A stretch of DNA of 64,000 nt, taken from Bifidobacterium boum. GTDB taxonomy: Bacteria > Actinomycetota > Actinomycetes > Actinomycetales > Bifidobacteriaceae. The notes under the pieces were generated by a model that was given only the letters and a program-made list of their open reading frames with translations, did not search any database and was not told the origin of the DNA. Below, in pieces: positions 34,901 through 43,671 of the stretch. Positions within the stretch are counted from its first letter, which is position 1, and every line of letters begins with the position of its first letter. The stretch is from assembly GCF_000741535.1 (NCBI RefSeq), contig NZ_JGYQ01000007.1:496001-560000 (forward strand), given 5' to 3'. A program made the translations under genes and the position numbers.

Positions 34901-36718
34901 GTCGACATAGTGCATTCGGGCTGTCAGGGCGGCACCGTACGCGCCCATCAGACCGGCGATGTTGGGTCGGGTGACTTCGCGCTTGGTCAGCAGTTCGAAG
35001 GCGCGTAACACGGCGTCGTTGAGGAAGGTGCCGCCCTGGACGACAACCGTGTCACCGAGCGCGTCGGCGTCACGCAGTTTGATGACCTTGTACAACGCGT
35101 TGCGTACGACCGAATAGCACAGGCCGGCGGCGATGTCCTCGATGGAGGCGCCTTCTTTCTGCGCCTGCTTGACGGAGGAGTTCATGAACACCGTGCAGCG
35201 CGAGCCCAAATCCACCGGATGCGTGGAGTTCAGGGCTTTTTGCGTGAATTCTTCGATGCTCAGTCCCATGGACTGGGCGAAGGTCTGCAGGAAGGAGCCG
35301 CAGCCTGAAGAGCACGCCTCATTGACGGCGATCGAGTCGATGACCCCGTCATTGATGGCGAGGTATTTCATGTCCTGGCCGCCGATATCGATGACTGCGG
35401 TGACGCCGGGGCTGACCATTTCGGCGCCACGATAGTGCGCCATCGTTTCGACGACGCCTTCGTCCAGGTGCAAACCGGTGGAGATCAGGCCTTCGCCGTA
35501 TCCGGTCGCGCAGGAGCGCGCGATCCACGCATCCGCAGGCAGTTGCGCCTGAATGCGTTTGACGATATTGACCGCCGCGGTCAACGGGCTGCCTTCGTTG
35601 GTGGCGTAGGACGACCATACGATTTCACGGTCGTCGTTGACCAGAGTCGCCTTGATGGTGGTCGAACCGGCGTCAATACCGAGGAAGTGCGGTCCCGTGG
35701 CGCCTTCCAAGGTCCCTACATGCACGTGTTCACGATGGTGGCGGGCGTTGAACGCCTCGCGATCCGCCTCGGTGGGGAACAGCGGCGGCATGGTCTTCGT
35801 ATTGCTCGGCAGGTTCTTCAGCCGTTCGAGGTCGTCGAGGATCTGCGCGCAGGAGCGCGGTTCGGCGATGGTGGCGGTGCCGGTATCGTCGTCGTCATTG
35901 TCGTCGCCGGCGATGAGCGCGGCGCCGAACGCGACATACAGGTGGGCGTCGGACGGGGTGATGAACTGGTCGACTTTGCCGTCGAGCGCGCGCCGGAAGG
36001 CTTCACGCAGCTCGGACATGAAGAACAGCGGCCCGCCGAGGAAAACGACATTGCCGTGGATCGGCCTGCCGGAAGCGAGACCGGCGATGGTCTGTGTGGC
36101 GACGGCGGTGAAAATCGAGGCGGCCAAATCGGGTTTCGCCGCGCCGTCGTTGATCAGCGGCTGCAAATCGGATTTCGCGAACACGCCACAGCGTGAAGCG
36201 ATCGGATACAAGGTCTGGTAGTGCTTGGCCATCTCGTTGAGACCGGCCGCGTCCGTGTCCAGCAGGGTCGCCATCTGGTCGATGAACGCGCCGGTGCCGC
36301 CTGCGCACGAGCCGTTCATCCGCTGTTCCGGAGTCGGCTTGAGGTAGGTGATTTTCGCGTCCTCGCCGCCGAGCTCGATGATGACATCCGCCTGCGGGAT
36401 CTCCTGGTCGATCGCGCGGGTTTCGGCGATGACCTCCTGGATGAAGGGCACGTGCAGGTTGTCGGCGAGGGTCAAGCCGCCGGAACCGGTGATTGCCAGG
36501 CGAATCGGCTCGCCGCCGCGGCCGAGCCGTTCGAGCTGCTGGTGGATGTCTTCAAGCAGTCCGGCGACTGTGGCCCGCACGTTGGCATGATGGCGACGGT
36601 AATCGGAGAACAGCACGCTGTCGAGCGTGTCATTCTGATCCAATACGACCGCTTTGACTGTGGTCGATCCGATGTCAAGACCGACACGCAACGGCTTCTT
36701 TCCGTGTTCGTCGGTCAT
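31904..36718 (-). CDS. Giant double BadF/BcrA-type acyl-CoA dehydratase activase
   Basis: This 1604-residue protein has two tandem ASKHA ATPase modules followed by a DUF2229-type region. Module 1 starts GLDIGSTTVKA (13-23) with its [4Fe-4S] cysteine C138 in GSCAGGTGAF. Module 2 starts GIDAGSTTIKA (347-357) with C469/C473 in EACSSGCGSF. The C-terminal half (about 700-1570) carries further cysteines, such as YPCVSYEEN and NDACYPA, and resembles 2-hydroxyacyl-CoA dehydratase components. Related activases use ATP to drive one-electron transfer, but the dehydratase partner is not in this window. GGGAGA precedes the ATG at 36718. It is followed only by the ligase gene. In gut bacteria this architecture is widespread without an assigned substrate. 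Confidence 0.88.
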   Translation of the reverse strand: MTDEHGKKPLRVGLDIGSTTVKAVVLDQNDTLDSVLFSDYRRHHANVRATVAGLLEDIHQQLERLGRGGEPIRLAITGSGGLTLADNLHVPFIQEVIAETRAIDQEIPQADVIIELGGEDAKITYLKPTPEQRMNGSCAGGTGAFIDQMATLLDTDAAGLNEMAKHYQTLYPIASRCGVFAKSDLQPLINDGAAKPDLAASIFTAVATQTIAGLASGRPIHGNVVFLGGPLFFMSELREAFRRALDGKVDQFITPSDAHLYVAFGAALIAGDDNDDDDTGTATIAEPRSCAQILDDLERLKNLPSNTKTMPPLFPTEADREAFNARHHREHVHVGTLEGATGPHFLGIDAGSTTIKATLVNDDREIVWSSYATNEGSPLTAAVNIVKRIQAQLPADAWIARSCATGYGEGLISTGLHLDEGVVETMAHYRGAEMVSPGVTAVIDIGGQDMKYLAINDGVIDSIAVNEACSSGCGSFLQTFAQSMGLSIEEFTQKALNSTHPVDLGSRCTVFMNSSVKQAQKEGASIEDIAAGLCYSVVRNALYKVIKLRDADALGDTVVVQGGTFLNDAVLRAFELLTKREVTRPNIAGLMGAYGAALTARMHYVDAADDDPSAAHTRSSILTGDALDNLSMTTSRDVCKLCQNHCKLTITTFQDGSRYVTGNRCERGGDAKKQRSDRPNLYDYKYKRCFAYRRLTDKKATRGEIGIPRVLNMYENYPFWFTLLTNLGFKVIISGRSNHELFETGIESIASENICYPAKLVHGHIKWLLNKGVKTIFYPCVSYEENLVPNTDNHYNCPVVANYPVVIGANMPELREPGIRYMRPYFNLANHELMAKRIVEEFAWANVTMDEAQQAVKAAYAEDKLFKHDVQQEGLRALAYMKEHNCHGIVLAGRPYHIDPEVNHGIPETICSLGMVVLSEDSICELQPGEDLHLSEYLSAGEQDPHAKDAAGFREVGDRKVTRMPLRVQNQWAYHARLYSAARFVSSYPGLELVQLNSFGCGLDAITTDQVSEILADKADVYTVLKIDEVSNLGAAKIRLRSLKAAVEERERNAELRDGRKSPQPHQLQEPQPAQTASDCGFRHTGGTAPTPGRQAMLDAVMAENPKLTEAVRQASRRTAAQASQQDGTKTGKRGGSARNEATMSRYAHKVRFEKSMRDYTIVCPQMSPVHFSLVESVIRSGGYKFDVLKHASNEDVETGLKYVNNDACYPAIMVVGQLVDAIIQGKYDPDHVALAISQTGGMCRATNYYGLIRKALIDAGYPQIPVIALSFQGLESNPGFKATPAMLERAGKALVYGDLLMKCLYRVRPYEAQPGSANALYEQWDTILRETIEHHGYSKTAKRVYGKGYWLYPQLLKKIVRTFDELPLKDIPRKPRVGVVGEILVKYHPDANNHVVDQIEAQGCEAVVPGIVEFMTQHPYTDKWNEDHLGTGGSQTIDAVMRWALNRGLNPVRRAIATAHGKFSQDERMEQLVKTADEVTSVGVQAGEGWLLTAEIIELIESGCPNIVCAQPFACLPNHVTGRGMFGKIRRLYPQANIVSIDYDPGASEANQLNRLKLMIAAAKKNHKAHLDEPMHGRASGRAGESGTSAPSPDASAPLSTAD

Positions 36719-36979
36719 GACATGCTCTCCCTGTTGCGTCATCTGCACCTCATATCCATTGTCGGCAGAAACCGGGCGGCGTGGCGGAGTATTGCAAACC
36801 TTCGCACGTGTCCTGCCGAATTTCCTCTAGTGAATGCTAACGCATACGCACGTCAGCACAACTCGCCCGAAGCGAAACGGTACAGATATACGAAACCTGC
36901 ACGGTTTGCCGCGTCCCAACGGCCACCGGCAGTGTACAACCCGTCGGATAATGGCGTGCGGCGGATGCGGCGAGCGGTG

Positions 36980-37693
36980 TTACTGCCCTGAGGACAGGCT
37001 GTCGTTGCCTTCGCCGGCGGCGCGATCCTTGCCGTAGATTTCCGGGATGAAACGCTCTTGATCGTGCAGTTTGCTCCAGATGACGGGCTTGCCGGCGGCG
37101 AAGGATTTCGGTACGTCGATGATGCGCTGGTTGCTTGACCCGCGGAATTGCAGGAGGGTATCGTGCAGATCCTTGATATACCGGCCGTCGACGAGGATGT
37201 CGATTTCGTGCAGCAGGTCGAGCTTGTCCTGGGTTTCGCCGGGGCGCATGAGTTCTTCCCATGTGTAGCCGGTCCAGCACCAGATGTCTTTGGTGTGGCC
37301 GAAGCGTTCGCGGATTTTTCGCGCGAGCGGCAGGAGCACGCCCGTGTTGAGCAGGGGCTCGCCGCCGAGGAAGGTGATGCCTTGCACGTAGGATTGGGAC
37401 AGGTCGTCCATGATTTGCGCTTCGAGCGCGTCGTTGTATTCGTGTCCGGCTTGGAAATCCCAGATGGATTTGTTGTAGCATTCCACGCAGTGGAACGGGC
37501 ATCCGGACACGTATAGGGAGCAGCGGATGCCTTCGCCGTCGGTCATGAGGAACCGTTTGTAGTCGGCGATCATGTTGTGGCTCATCCGGTTCGTCCATTG
37601 CCCGGCTTTCGGATTGTTCGACCGGTTGGTCGGAATGAACGGGCCGCGGCCGGTCTCCCCCGCCGCGAAATCATGCAATGTCGTTGCTGCCAT
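36980..37693 (-). CDS. nrdG: Anaerobic ribonucleotide reductase activating enzyme
   Basis: This 237-residue radical-SAM enzyme generates the glycyl radical on NrdD. The cluster motif is CPFHCVEC (CX3CX2C, about residues 65-72) in YVSGCPFHCVECYNKSIW, followed by the SAM-binding GGEP in FLGGEPLLN. The N-terminal about 40 and C-terminal about 40 residues extend beyond the 150-200 usual in the family. AGGAAG precedes the ATG at 37693. It lies downstream of nrdD on the same strand, separated by two strong hairpins, so it may be expressed at a lower level than nrdD. Confidence 0.94.
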   Translation of the reverse strand: MAATTLHDFAAGETGRGPFIPTNRSNNPKAGQWTNRMSHNMIADYKRFLMTDGEGIRCSLYVSGCPFHCVECYNKSIWDFQAGHEYNDALEAQIMDDLSQSYVQGITFLGGEPLLNTGVLLPLARKIRERFGHTKDIWCWTGYTWEELMRPGETQDKLDLLHEIDILVDGRYIKDLHDTLLQFRGSSNQRIIDVPKSFAAGKPVIWSKLHDQERFIPEIYGKDRAAGEGNDSLSSGQ

Positions 37694-37777
37694 CAGTGCT
37701 TCCTGTTCCTTGCCTTGCCGCTTCTTTCACACGTCCGCCCATCCAAGCTGACGCGAACAAAGCCACGACGCACGGCA

Positions 37778-37848
37778 ATGACGGCCGCGTGCAGCGTGCA
37801 TCGCGGCCGTCATCATTGGTTGTCGCCGTCAGGCCGTCCGCCTGACGG
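37778..37848 (-). terminator. Two hairpins between nrdD and nrdG
   Basis: ATGACGGCCGC / GCGGCCGTCAT (37778-37788, 37803-37813) and CCGTCAGG / CCTGACGG (37826-37833, 37841-37848). Neither has a strong U-run. They probably attenuate or stabilise the nrdD message rather than separate the genes fully. Confidence 0.5.
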
Positions 37849-37872
37849 TGTGTTTCCCGGTGTGCTTCGGGC

Positions 37873-40305
37873 TTACTTGGTTTCTTCGAACCATTCGTGT
37901 TCGGAACCGTCCTTGAGTGTCACATGACCGGTCTCACCGCTCATATGCTTGACACGGTGGGCGATTTCCTCGTGACGACCATGCACCATCGGGCGCTGGA
38001 CCGGGTTGCCGAGGTATCCGCAGGTACGCTTGGTCACGTTGCACTTATCGGGGTCGGAGTTGCCGCATTCGGGGCACTTGAAGCCCTCTTCGGTCGGCTC
38101 GAAGTCGCCTTGGAAGCCGCACACGAAGCAGTGGTCGATCGGTGTGTTGGTGCCCAGGTAGCCGATGCCGATCTTGTAGGCGTAATCCCACACGGCCTCG
38201 AGCGCCTTGGGGTTGTCCTGCAGGCACGGGAACTCGCAGTAGTTGATGAAGCCGCCGGACGCGTAGTAGGGGAAGTCCTTCTCGTAGTCGAGCTTCTCCA
38301 TCGGCGTCGGGGACAGCCACACCGGGTAGTGGAAGGAATTGGTGTAGAAGTCGTGGTCGGTCACGCCGTCAACGCGGCCGAACTTCTCGCGGTCCATACG
38401 GTTGAAGCGGTCCGTGAGGCTTTCCGCCGGCGTGGAGTACACCGAGTAATGGTAGCCTTCGGCCTTGCACCACTGCTTGCACAGCTGGTTCATGCGCTTG
38501 ACGATGGACAGCGCGAACTCCTTGCCTTCCGGATCCCAGCTGTGGTCACGCATCCAATCCTTGCCGTAGAACACGGCCGTCGCCTCATACAGGCCGATGT
38601 AGCCCAAGGAGACAGTGGCACGCTCGTTACGGAACAGCTGGTCGACGTTATCGTTGGCGCCGAGGCGGCCGAAAGCGCCGTAGCGGAACAGGGTCGGCGC
38701 GTTGACCGGGGTGGCTTGCTTGCAGCGCATGATGCGGAACTGCAGCGCCTGGTGTGCGACTTCCATACGCTCGTCGAACAGCTTCCAGAAGCGGTCCTTG
38801 TCGCCGTGGGATTCCAAGGCGATGCGCGGCACGTTGACGGTGACGACACCGAGGTTCATGCGCCCGTCTTCGACATCCTTGCCGGTCTTGGGGTCGATCC
38901 AGCCCTGCAGGAAGGAACGGCAGCCCATCGGGGCCTTGAAGGAGCCGGTGATTTTGACGATGTTGTCGTAGAAGACGACATCCGGGTACATGCGCTTGGT
39001 GGAGCATTCGAGCGCCAGCTGCTTCATGTCGTAGTTCGGGTCGCCCGGGTCGGCGTTGATGCCGTGCTTGATGGTGAACACAAGCTTCGGGAAGATCGCG
39101 GTGTGACGATCCTTGCCCAGACCACGGATGCGGTTGAGCAGGATGGAACGCTGGATTTCGCGGGCGAACCATGAGGTGCCCAAGCCGAAACCGACGGTGA
39201 CGAACGGGGTCTGGCCGTTGGATACGCGGTTGGAGTTGATCTGGTATTCCATGGTCTGCATGGCGTCGTAAATCGCCTTGCGGGTCATGAGCTTCGCGTA
39301 GATTTCGCGGATCTGCTGGATCGGGGCGGCGTCCGTGTCGAACGGGACGTCGTCGGGCAGCGGGGCGCGGTTCTCGAAGTGCAGGCCTGCGGGCTCCTGC
39401 TCCTTGAGGCCATGCACGACGGTCTGCGCGGCTTCGATGGGCATGTCGTCGGGGAACATGGCGTGAGCCATCTTCAGATGCTTCTCATAGTCGAGTTTCG
39501 CGTACGGCTCAAGCATCTCGTCGGCACGGTTGACGGTCTGGCCGCCGTACTGGGCGCCAGCGATGTCCTTGATGATCTGGGTGATCTGCGTGGCGGCGGT
39601 GCCGATGGACTTCGGGGAGTCCATCATCGCGTTGCCGAGTTCGAAACCGTGGGCGAGCATGTCGCCGAAATCCGGCAGCGAGCAGTTGGTCATCGCGGTG
39701 AACGGCGAATAGTCGGCGTCATGGAAGTGGATGTCGCCCTTCATGTGGGCGTTGGATACCGCGTCAGGCAGCATGGAGAATGCGGACGCCTTGGACACGG
39801 CGCCGGCGAGCAGGTCACGCTGCGTGGCGTAGACATTGGAATCCTTGTTCGCGTTCTCACGCACGAGGGATTCATCACGGTTGACCAGACGGCTGACCGC
39901 CTCGTTGATATCGGTGGCCTTGGCGCGTTCGATATCCTTGTTCAGACGGTAGTTCGTGTAGTTGCGGGCCACCTCATACAGGTGGTCTTCAATCAGGCCA
40001 TGCTCGACCAGGTTCTGGATGTCTTCGATCTTGGCGGGACCATTGTAGCGTTCCTTGATTTCGCCTTCGACCTGGTTGGCGAGATCGCGGATGAGCTGCT
40101 CTTCCTCCGGACCGATTTCCTTATCAAGGTCCTTGAAAGCGGACTTGACGGCGCTGATGATGTTGATCGGATCGAATTCGACGATCCGGCCGTCACGCTT
40201 CTCGACGAGCACCTTGCTCATGGCTTCTTTCCCTTCTGCGACGGTGTTCTCTGTGTCGCTTTCCGGGGCGGCGGTCAGCGGCGCATCAAGAACCTGCATG
40301 TCCAT
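37873..40305 (-). CDS. nrdD: Anaerobic (class III) ribonucleoside-triphosphate reductase
   Basis: This 810-residue glycyl-radical enzyme reduces ribonucleotides to deoxyribonucleotides without oxygen. It begins with an ATP-cone (KRDGRIVEFDPINI, about residues 34-47) for allosteric control. It has a C-terminal zinc site CFVCG..CPECG and the glycyl-radical loop RTCGYLGNP near the end. A start at 40305 (after AAAGGACGG) is used. A second ATG at 40221, with the stronger AGAAGGGAAAG before it, would remove the first 28 residues and start right at the ATP-cone. A pair of NrdR-like boxes lies upstream at 40379-40423. nrdG follows. Confidence 0.95.
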   Translation of the reverse strand: MDMQVLDAPLTAAPESDTENTVAEGKEAMSKVLVEKRDGRIVEFDPINIISAVKSAFKDLDKEIGPEEEQLIRDLANQVEGEIKERYNGPAKIEDIQNLVEHGLIEDHLYEVARNYTNYRLNKDIERAKATDINEAVSRLVNRDESLVRENANKDSNVYATQRDLLAGAVSKASAFSMLPDAVSNAHMKGDIHFHDADYSPFTAMTNCSLPDFGDMLAHGFELGNAMMDSPKSIGTAATQITQIIKDIAGAQYGGQTVNRADEMLEPYAKLDYEKHLKMAHAMFPDDMPIEAAQTVVHGLKEQEPAGLHFENRAPLPDDVPFDTDAAPIQQIREIYAKLMTRKAIYDAMQTMEYQINSNRVSNGQTPFVTVGFGLGTSWFAREIQRSILLNRIRGLGKDRHTAIFPKLVFTIKHGINADPGDPNYDMKQLALECSTKRMYPDVVFYDNIVKITGSFKAPMGCRSFLQGWIDPKTGKDVEDGRMNLGVVTVNVPRIALESHGDKDRFWKLFDERMEVAHQALQFRIMRCKQATPVNAPTLFRYGAFGRLGANDNVDQLFRNERATVSLGYIGLYEATAVFYGKDWMRDHSWDPEGKEFALSIVKRMNQLCKQWCKAEGYHYSVYSTPAESLTDRFNRMDREKFGRVDGVTDHDFYTNSFHYPVWLSPTPMEKLDYEKDFPYYASGGFINYCEFPCLQDNPKALEAVWDYAYKIGIGYLGTNTPIDHCFVCGFQGDFEPTEEGFKCPECGNSDPDKCNVTKRTCGYLGNPVQRPMVHGRHEEIAHRVKHMSGETGHVTLKDGSEHEWFEETK

Positions 40306-40378
40306 TGGGTTCCGTCCTTTCCATGGGTCGGGCTCCTCCCGACCTTCGTTCGTTCTCATGTGCAAGCATCGACTGTAC

Positions 40379-40423
40379 CACGATATCTAGTGCCAAAAAT
40401 GCGACACTGTCCTAGATGTAGTA
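40379..40423 (-). promoter_or_regulatory. Pair of NrdR-like boxes upstream of nrdD
   Basis: Box 1 CACGATATCTAGTG (40379-40392) matches 12 of 14 positions of the palindromic CACTATATATAGTG consensus. Box 2 at 40410-40423 (with CTAGATGTAGT) matches 9 of 14. Their centres are 31 bp apart, the usual helical-phase spacing of NrdR sites. No nrdR gene is in the window. Confidence 0.6.
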
Positions 40424-40687
40424 GCAAACCGCATGGTTCCGCCAAAACGAGGCAAATGTGACGAAGATAACGTTGCCGTCTCCGCGTGTCGTTCACGACA
40501 CGCCATCGCAGACGGAGAAAACGTGCTATACGCGGGCGCGGGTGAACAGTATTGTCCGTTCGATGCGCGAAAGTTGAGGCTATCAGCAACCGGCGAGGAC
40601 TGCGCCAGTCCACGGGGAACGCCGGACCGGACAGGCCGCACGCGCGGCGGGCAACACGAATGCCACAACGTGGCTGGAGGGAAGCGT
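40424..40687. other. Divergent region, nrdD / xseA
   Basis: An open frame runs through it into xseA, but the encoded residues are Arg/Cys-rich with no family resemblance and no ribosome binding site. It is read as untranslated upstream DNA carrying the xseA promoter. Confidence 0.5.
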
Positions 40688-42052
40688 ATGCAAAGGTACG
40701 GATACAACGCGCCGGGCTCCGGCTACACCCAAGGGTATGCGGCAGGCAACGCCATCGAAAGCCGAGACACCGTCGCGCCGAAACCGCTCGACCAACTGCC
40801 GCGCCTAGCCCGCGACACCACCGCGGAAAACCCGTGGCCGGTCAGCGTGGTCAGCCAGAAATACCATGATGCGGTCGAACGTTGGCCGGCGTCCTGGGTC
40901 GAAGGCCAGATCGTCGAAATCAACATGCGCCGCAGCACATCCGGGTACATCACGCTGCGCGACAACACCCAAGACATCTCCATATCGGTTATGGGGTTCA
41001 GCCGATTCGTCGCCATGGCCAGGGATTTCAGGCAGGGTGAGCGTGTCGTCGTCCACGGCAAGCCCGAAGTGTGGGTGAAGGCGACACGCCTGAGTTTCGT
41101 CGCCGACGACATCCGCCGCGTAGGTGCCGGCGACCTCAAAGCGCAGATCGACGAATTGCGCAAGAAGCTCAAAGGCGAAGGTCTGTTCGATGCCGAAAAC
41201 AAGATTCCGTTGCCGGAGTTTCCCAAGTGCATCGGCCTGATCTGCGCCCCGCAGGCACGAGCCGAAGGCGACGTCATCACCAACGTGAACCTGCGCTGGC
41301 CGGCCGTGGACTTCGTGGTCGAACATGTGCACGTCCAAGGCGCACAATGCCCGCCCGAAGTCGTTCAGGCCATCAGAAAGCTCGACGACGACCCTCGCGT
41401 GGACGTCATCATCGTCGCCCGCGGTGGCGGCAGTTTCGAAGACCTGATTGGGTTCTCCGACGAAAACGTGGTGCGCGCCACCGCCGCATGCCGCAAGCCC
41501 ATCGTCTCAGCCATCGGCCATGAAGACGATTGGACGCTCATCGACCTGGCCGCCGACTTGCGTGCCTCCACACCGACGGATGCTGCGAAGAAAGTCGTGC
41601 CTGACATCCGTGAACAATGGCAGCTCATCGCCAACGCGCGCGAGCGCATGAACCTGCGTATGGACGCGATGGTCGGCAACGAGCAGCGGCTTATCGAAGG
41701 CTATGCGAACCGGCCAAGTCTGACCAATCCGAGCACCATGCTCGAACCGCATCAACGATTCGTCGACGATGCCGTGCAACGCATGCGGTATGGGCTGACC
41801 CGCATTGTCGACGAAGCGAGCATGAGCGTGGAGAAACTCCATGCCAGCCTCACCGCCATGAGCCCCCAGGCGACGCTCAACCGCGGGTATGCCGTCGTGC
41901 AGACCGCCGACGGGCATGTGCTTGACACCGCTGACGGCGTGGCCACGGGAACACGACTGACCATCACCCTCCACCATGGCAGCCTGCTCGCCGAAACCCT
42001 CAGGCAGGACGACACCAACGGCACCACCACGCCCACCGGTGATGCCGCCTGA
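40688..42052 (+). CDS. xseA: Exodeoxyribonuclease VII large subunit
   Basis: This 454-residue catalytic subunit of exonuclease VII degrades single-stranded DNA in both directions. It has an N-terminal OB-fold (WVEGQIVEINMRRSTSGYITLRD region, about residues 62-84) and the nuclease core with IGLICAPQARAEGDVI, VIIVARGGGSFEDLIGFSDE (about 240-260) and SAIGHEDDWTL. GGAGGGAAGCGT precedes the ATG at 40688, so the longer frame from 40433 is not used. xseB follows after 59 nt on the same strand, giving the expected two-gene operon. Confidence 0.95.
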   Translation: MQRYGYNAPGSGYTQGYAAGNAIESRDTVAPKPLDQLPRLARDTTAENPWPVSVVSQKYHDAVERWPASWVEGQIVEINMRRSTSGYITLRDNTQDISISVMGFSRFVAMARDFRQGERVVVHGKPEVWVKATRLSFVADDIRRVGAGDLKAQIDELRKKLKGEGLFDAENKIPLPEFPKCIGLICAPQARAEGDVITNVNLRWPAVDFVVEHVHVQGAQCPPEVVQAIRKLDDDPRVDVIIVARGGGSFEDLIGFSDENVVRATAACRKPIVSAIGHEDDWTLIDLAADLRASTPTDAAKKVVPDIREQWQLIANARERMNLRMDAMVGNEQRLIEGYANRPSLTNPSTMLEPHQRFVDDAVQRMRYGLTRIVDEASMSVEKLHASLTAMSPQATLNRGYAVVQTADGHVLDTADGVATGTRLTITLHHGSLLAETLRQDDTNGTTTPTGDAA

Positions 42053-42111
42053 CACGTCACCGTTCCACACGACACACCAACCGACCGGCACCATCCACGA
42101 AAGGAACCACC

Positions 42112-42414
42112 ATGACCGCATCAACGGACACCACGCACAACACCGCCCCGGCTTCCAGCCTGACGCAGGAGGAACGCGAGCGCATCGCATCCATGTCCTA
42201 TGAGGAGGCTCGCGACCAGCTGATCCAAGCCGTGCAAGCACTCGAAGCAGGCGGCCTGAATCTCGACCAATCCATGCGCCAGTGGGAGCTCGGCGAGGCG
42301 CTCGCCAAGCGCGCCCAGACTCTGCTCGACCAGGTGCGCGCCAAGCTTGACGCCGCACAGGCGCAGCAACAGACGTCAGCGGACACCGCGGGCACGCAAT
42401 CCAACCTCGAGTAG
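42112..42414 (+). CDS. xseB: Exodeoxyribonuclease VII small subunit
   Basis: This 100-residue helical protein has the XseB signature SYEEARDQLIQAVQALEAGGLNLDQSMRQWELGEALAKR (from about residue 29; only the ends and key positions YEEA, LE, LDQSM and WE matter). It is a two-helix hairpin that coats XseA. The N-terminal 25 and C-terminal 18 residues are disordered. AAAGGAACCACC precedes the ATG. Confidence 0.94.
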   Translation: MTASTDTTHNTAPASSLTQEERERIASMSYEEARDQLIQAVQALEAGGLNLDQSMRQWELGEALAKRAQTLLDQVRAKLDAAQAQQQTSADTAGTQSNLE

Positions 42415-42433
42415 CTGTTTCACATACTCACAT

Positions 42434-42484
42434 ATACGTGTTGCGGGCATCCGGACGTATCATCCGGATGCCCGCAACACGTAT
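42434..42484. terminator. Bidirectional terminator xseB / EEP gene
   Basis: A perfect 22-bp stem (42434-42455 with 42463-42484) has a 7-nt loop and sits exactly between the converging genes. Confidence 0.8.
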
Positions 42485-42493
42485 GACCCCGCC

Positions 42494-43537
42494 TCACGGC
42501 ATTTGCAGCGTGGCCAGGAGCGCCGCATGGTCGGAGCCTGCCACGCGTTTGGCCTGCACCTGACCGGCGGCCATCCCCCGGTCGAGTACGATATGGTCGA
42601 TTCCGGCGAACGCGGGTACGCCGCGCCGGTTCATCGGCCACGTCATGGTGAGGCCATGGCCGGCCTGGCGGGCGGCATCGGCGAACCGGTTGCCCAGGAT
42701 GTTGCGGAATGCCGTGTGATCATAGGTGGCGTTGAAATCCCCCATCATCACATACTTCACCTCACTGTGCTGCTGCACCGCAGACAGTTCACGCAGCGCA
42801 CGGTTCCACTGGCTCCAATACCCCGGTTGGGGGGATGTGGTGTGTACGGATATGAACCTCACTTGAGTCCCGCCCATATCAACGGTTCCGGCGGGCATGA
42901 ACGAAGCGCTGGAATGGACTTCGTCATCCACCGGATCGTCAAGCGCGACAGCCGACCACAAGCCGTTGCCGTACACGCCGTCAGATGATGACACCTGCGA
43001 GTACGGCAGGTAGTCGCCGATACCGTCGGCTTCCAGCTGTTTGACGAACGCGTCCGTGGTCTCCTGCAGTGCGAGGATTTCGACCCGCTCATCGCGCACC
43101 ATGTCGACGATGGCTTTCGCATCCGCCTGCCCTTTGAACACGTTGAGCGTCATCACACGCGCGTACCGGTCACCGGTGATGGCGTGCGCCTGTCCGACAG
43201 CACTCACCGCCTCATCCGCCAGCGAGGCTTGCGGCCGGAAGAACGGTGCCATCCACCATGCTTGCGCCGCCACGCATATCAGCGCGATGAACGCCACCAG
43301 CCACCGGTTCGATATCAATGCGAATATCAGCGAAAGCACCGCGAGCAGCGCGAACCATGGTGTCAACGACACCACGACAGGCACGTACGGCAATGCTTGC
43401 AAGTCCGCGGGAAGCGTTCGAGCCACGGTGCCCAGCACCGCAAGCATCATGAGCAGTGCGGCAAGCACGCCGAGCAACAGCCGCCAACGCTTGGATCCGG
43501 CGGCAGACGCCGACGAATTGGGAGTTCCAGCCATTCC
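42494..43537 (-). CDS. Membrane-anchored endonuclease/exonuclease/phosphatase-family protein
   Basis: This 347-residue protein has two to three N-terminal transmembrane helices (about residues 18-115, e.g. RWRLLLGVLAALLMMLAVLG) followed by an EEP catalytic domain on the outer side. Catalytic motifs: MTLNVFKG (Asn), LALQETT (Glu), MGDFNAT (Asp/Asn), GIDHIVL (Asp/His) and SDHAALL (terminal Asp/His). Related bacterial membrane EEP proteins may act on extracellular DNA, phospholipid head groups or lipid-linked phosphates; the substrate is unknown. CGGAG before ATG 43537 favours that start; ATG 43552 is possible. It is divergent from the unknown gene at 43672. Confidence 0.86.
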   Translation of the reverse strand, partial: GMAGTPNSSASAAGSKRWRLLLGVLAALLMMLAVLGTVARTLPADLQALPYVPVVVSLTPWFALLAVLSLIFALISNRWLVAFIALICVAAQAWWMAPFFRPQASLADEAVSAVGQAHAITGDRYARVMTLNVFKGQADAKAIVDMVRDERVEILALQETTDAFVKQLEADGIGDYLPYSQVSSSDGVYGNGLWSAVALDDPVDDEVHSSASFMPAGTVDMGGTQVRFISVHTTSPQPGYWSQWNRALRELSAVQQHSEVKYVMMGDFNATYDHTAFRNILGNRFADAARQAGHGLTMTWPMNRRGVPAFAGIDHIVLDRGMAAGQVQAKRVAGSDHAALLATLQMP

Positions 43538-43671
43538 ATCTCCGTTTTCCATGTCAGGTATCGTCACCACTGTAATGCCGCGACGCATGCCGATACCGGA
43601 GAATCGTGGAACCATCGCGCAATGCACACCAGTTCGCTATGCTTGAAGCAAGCGACATACGAAGGACCGGC

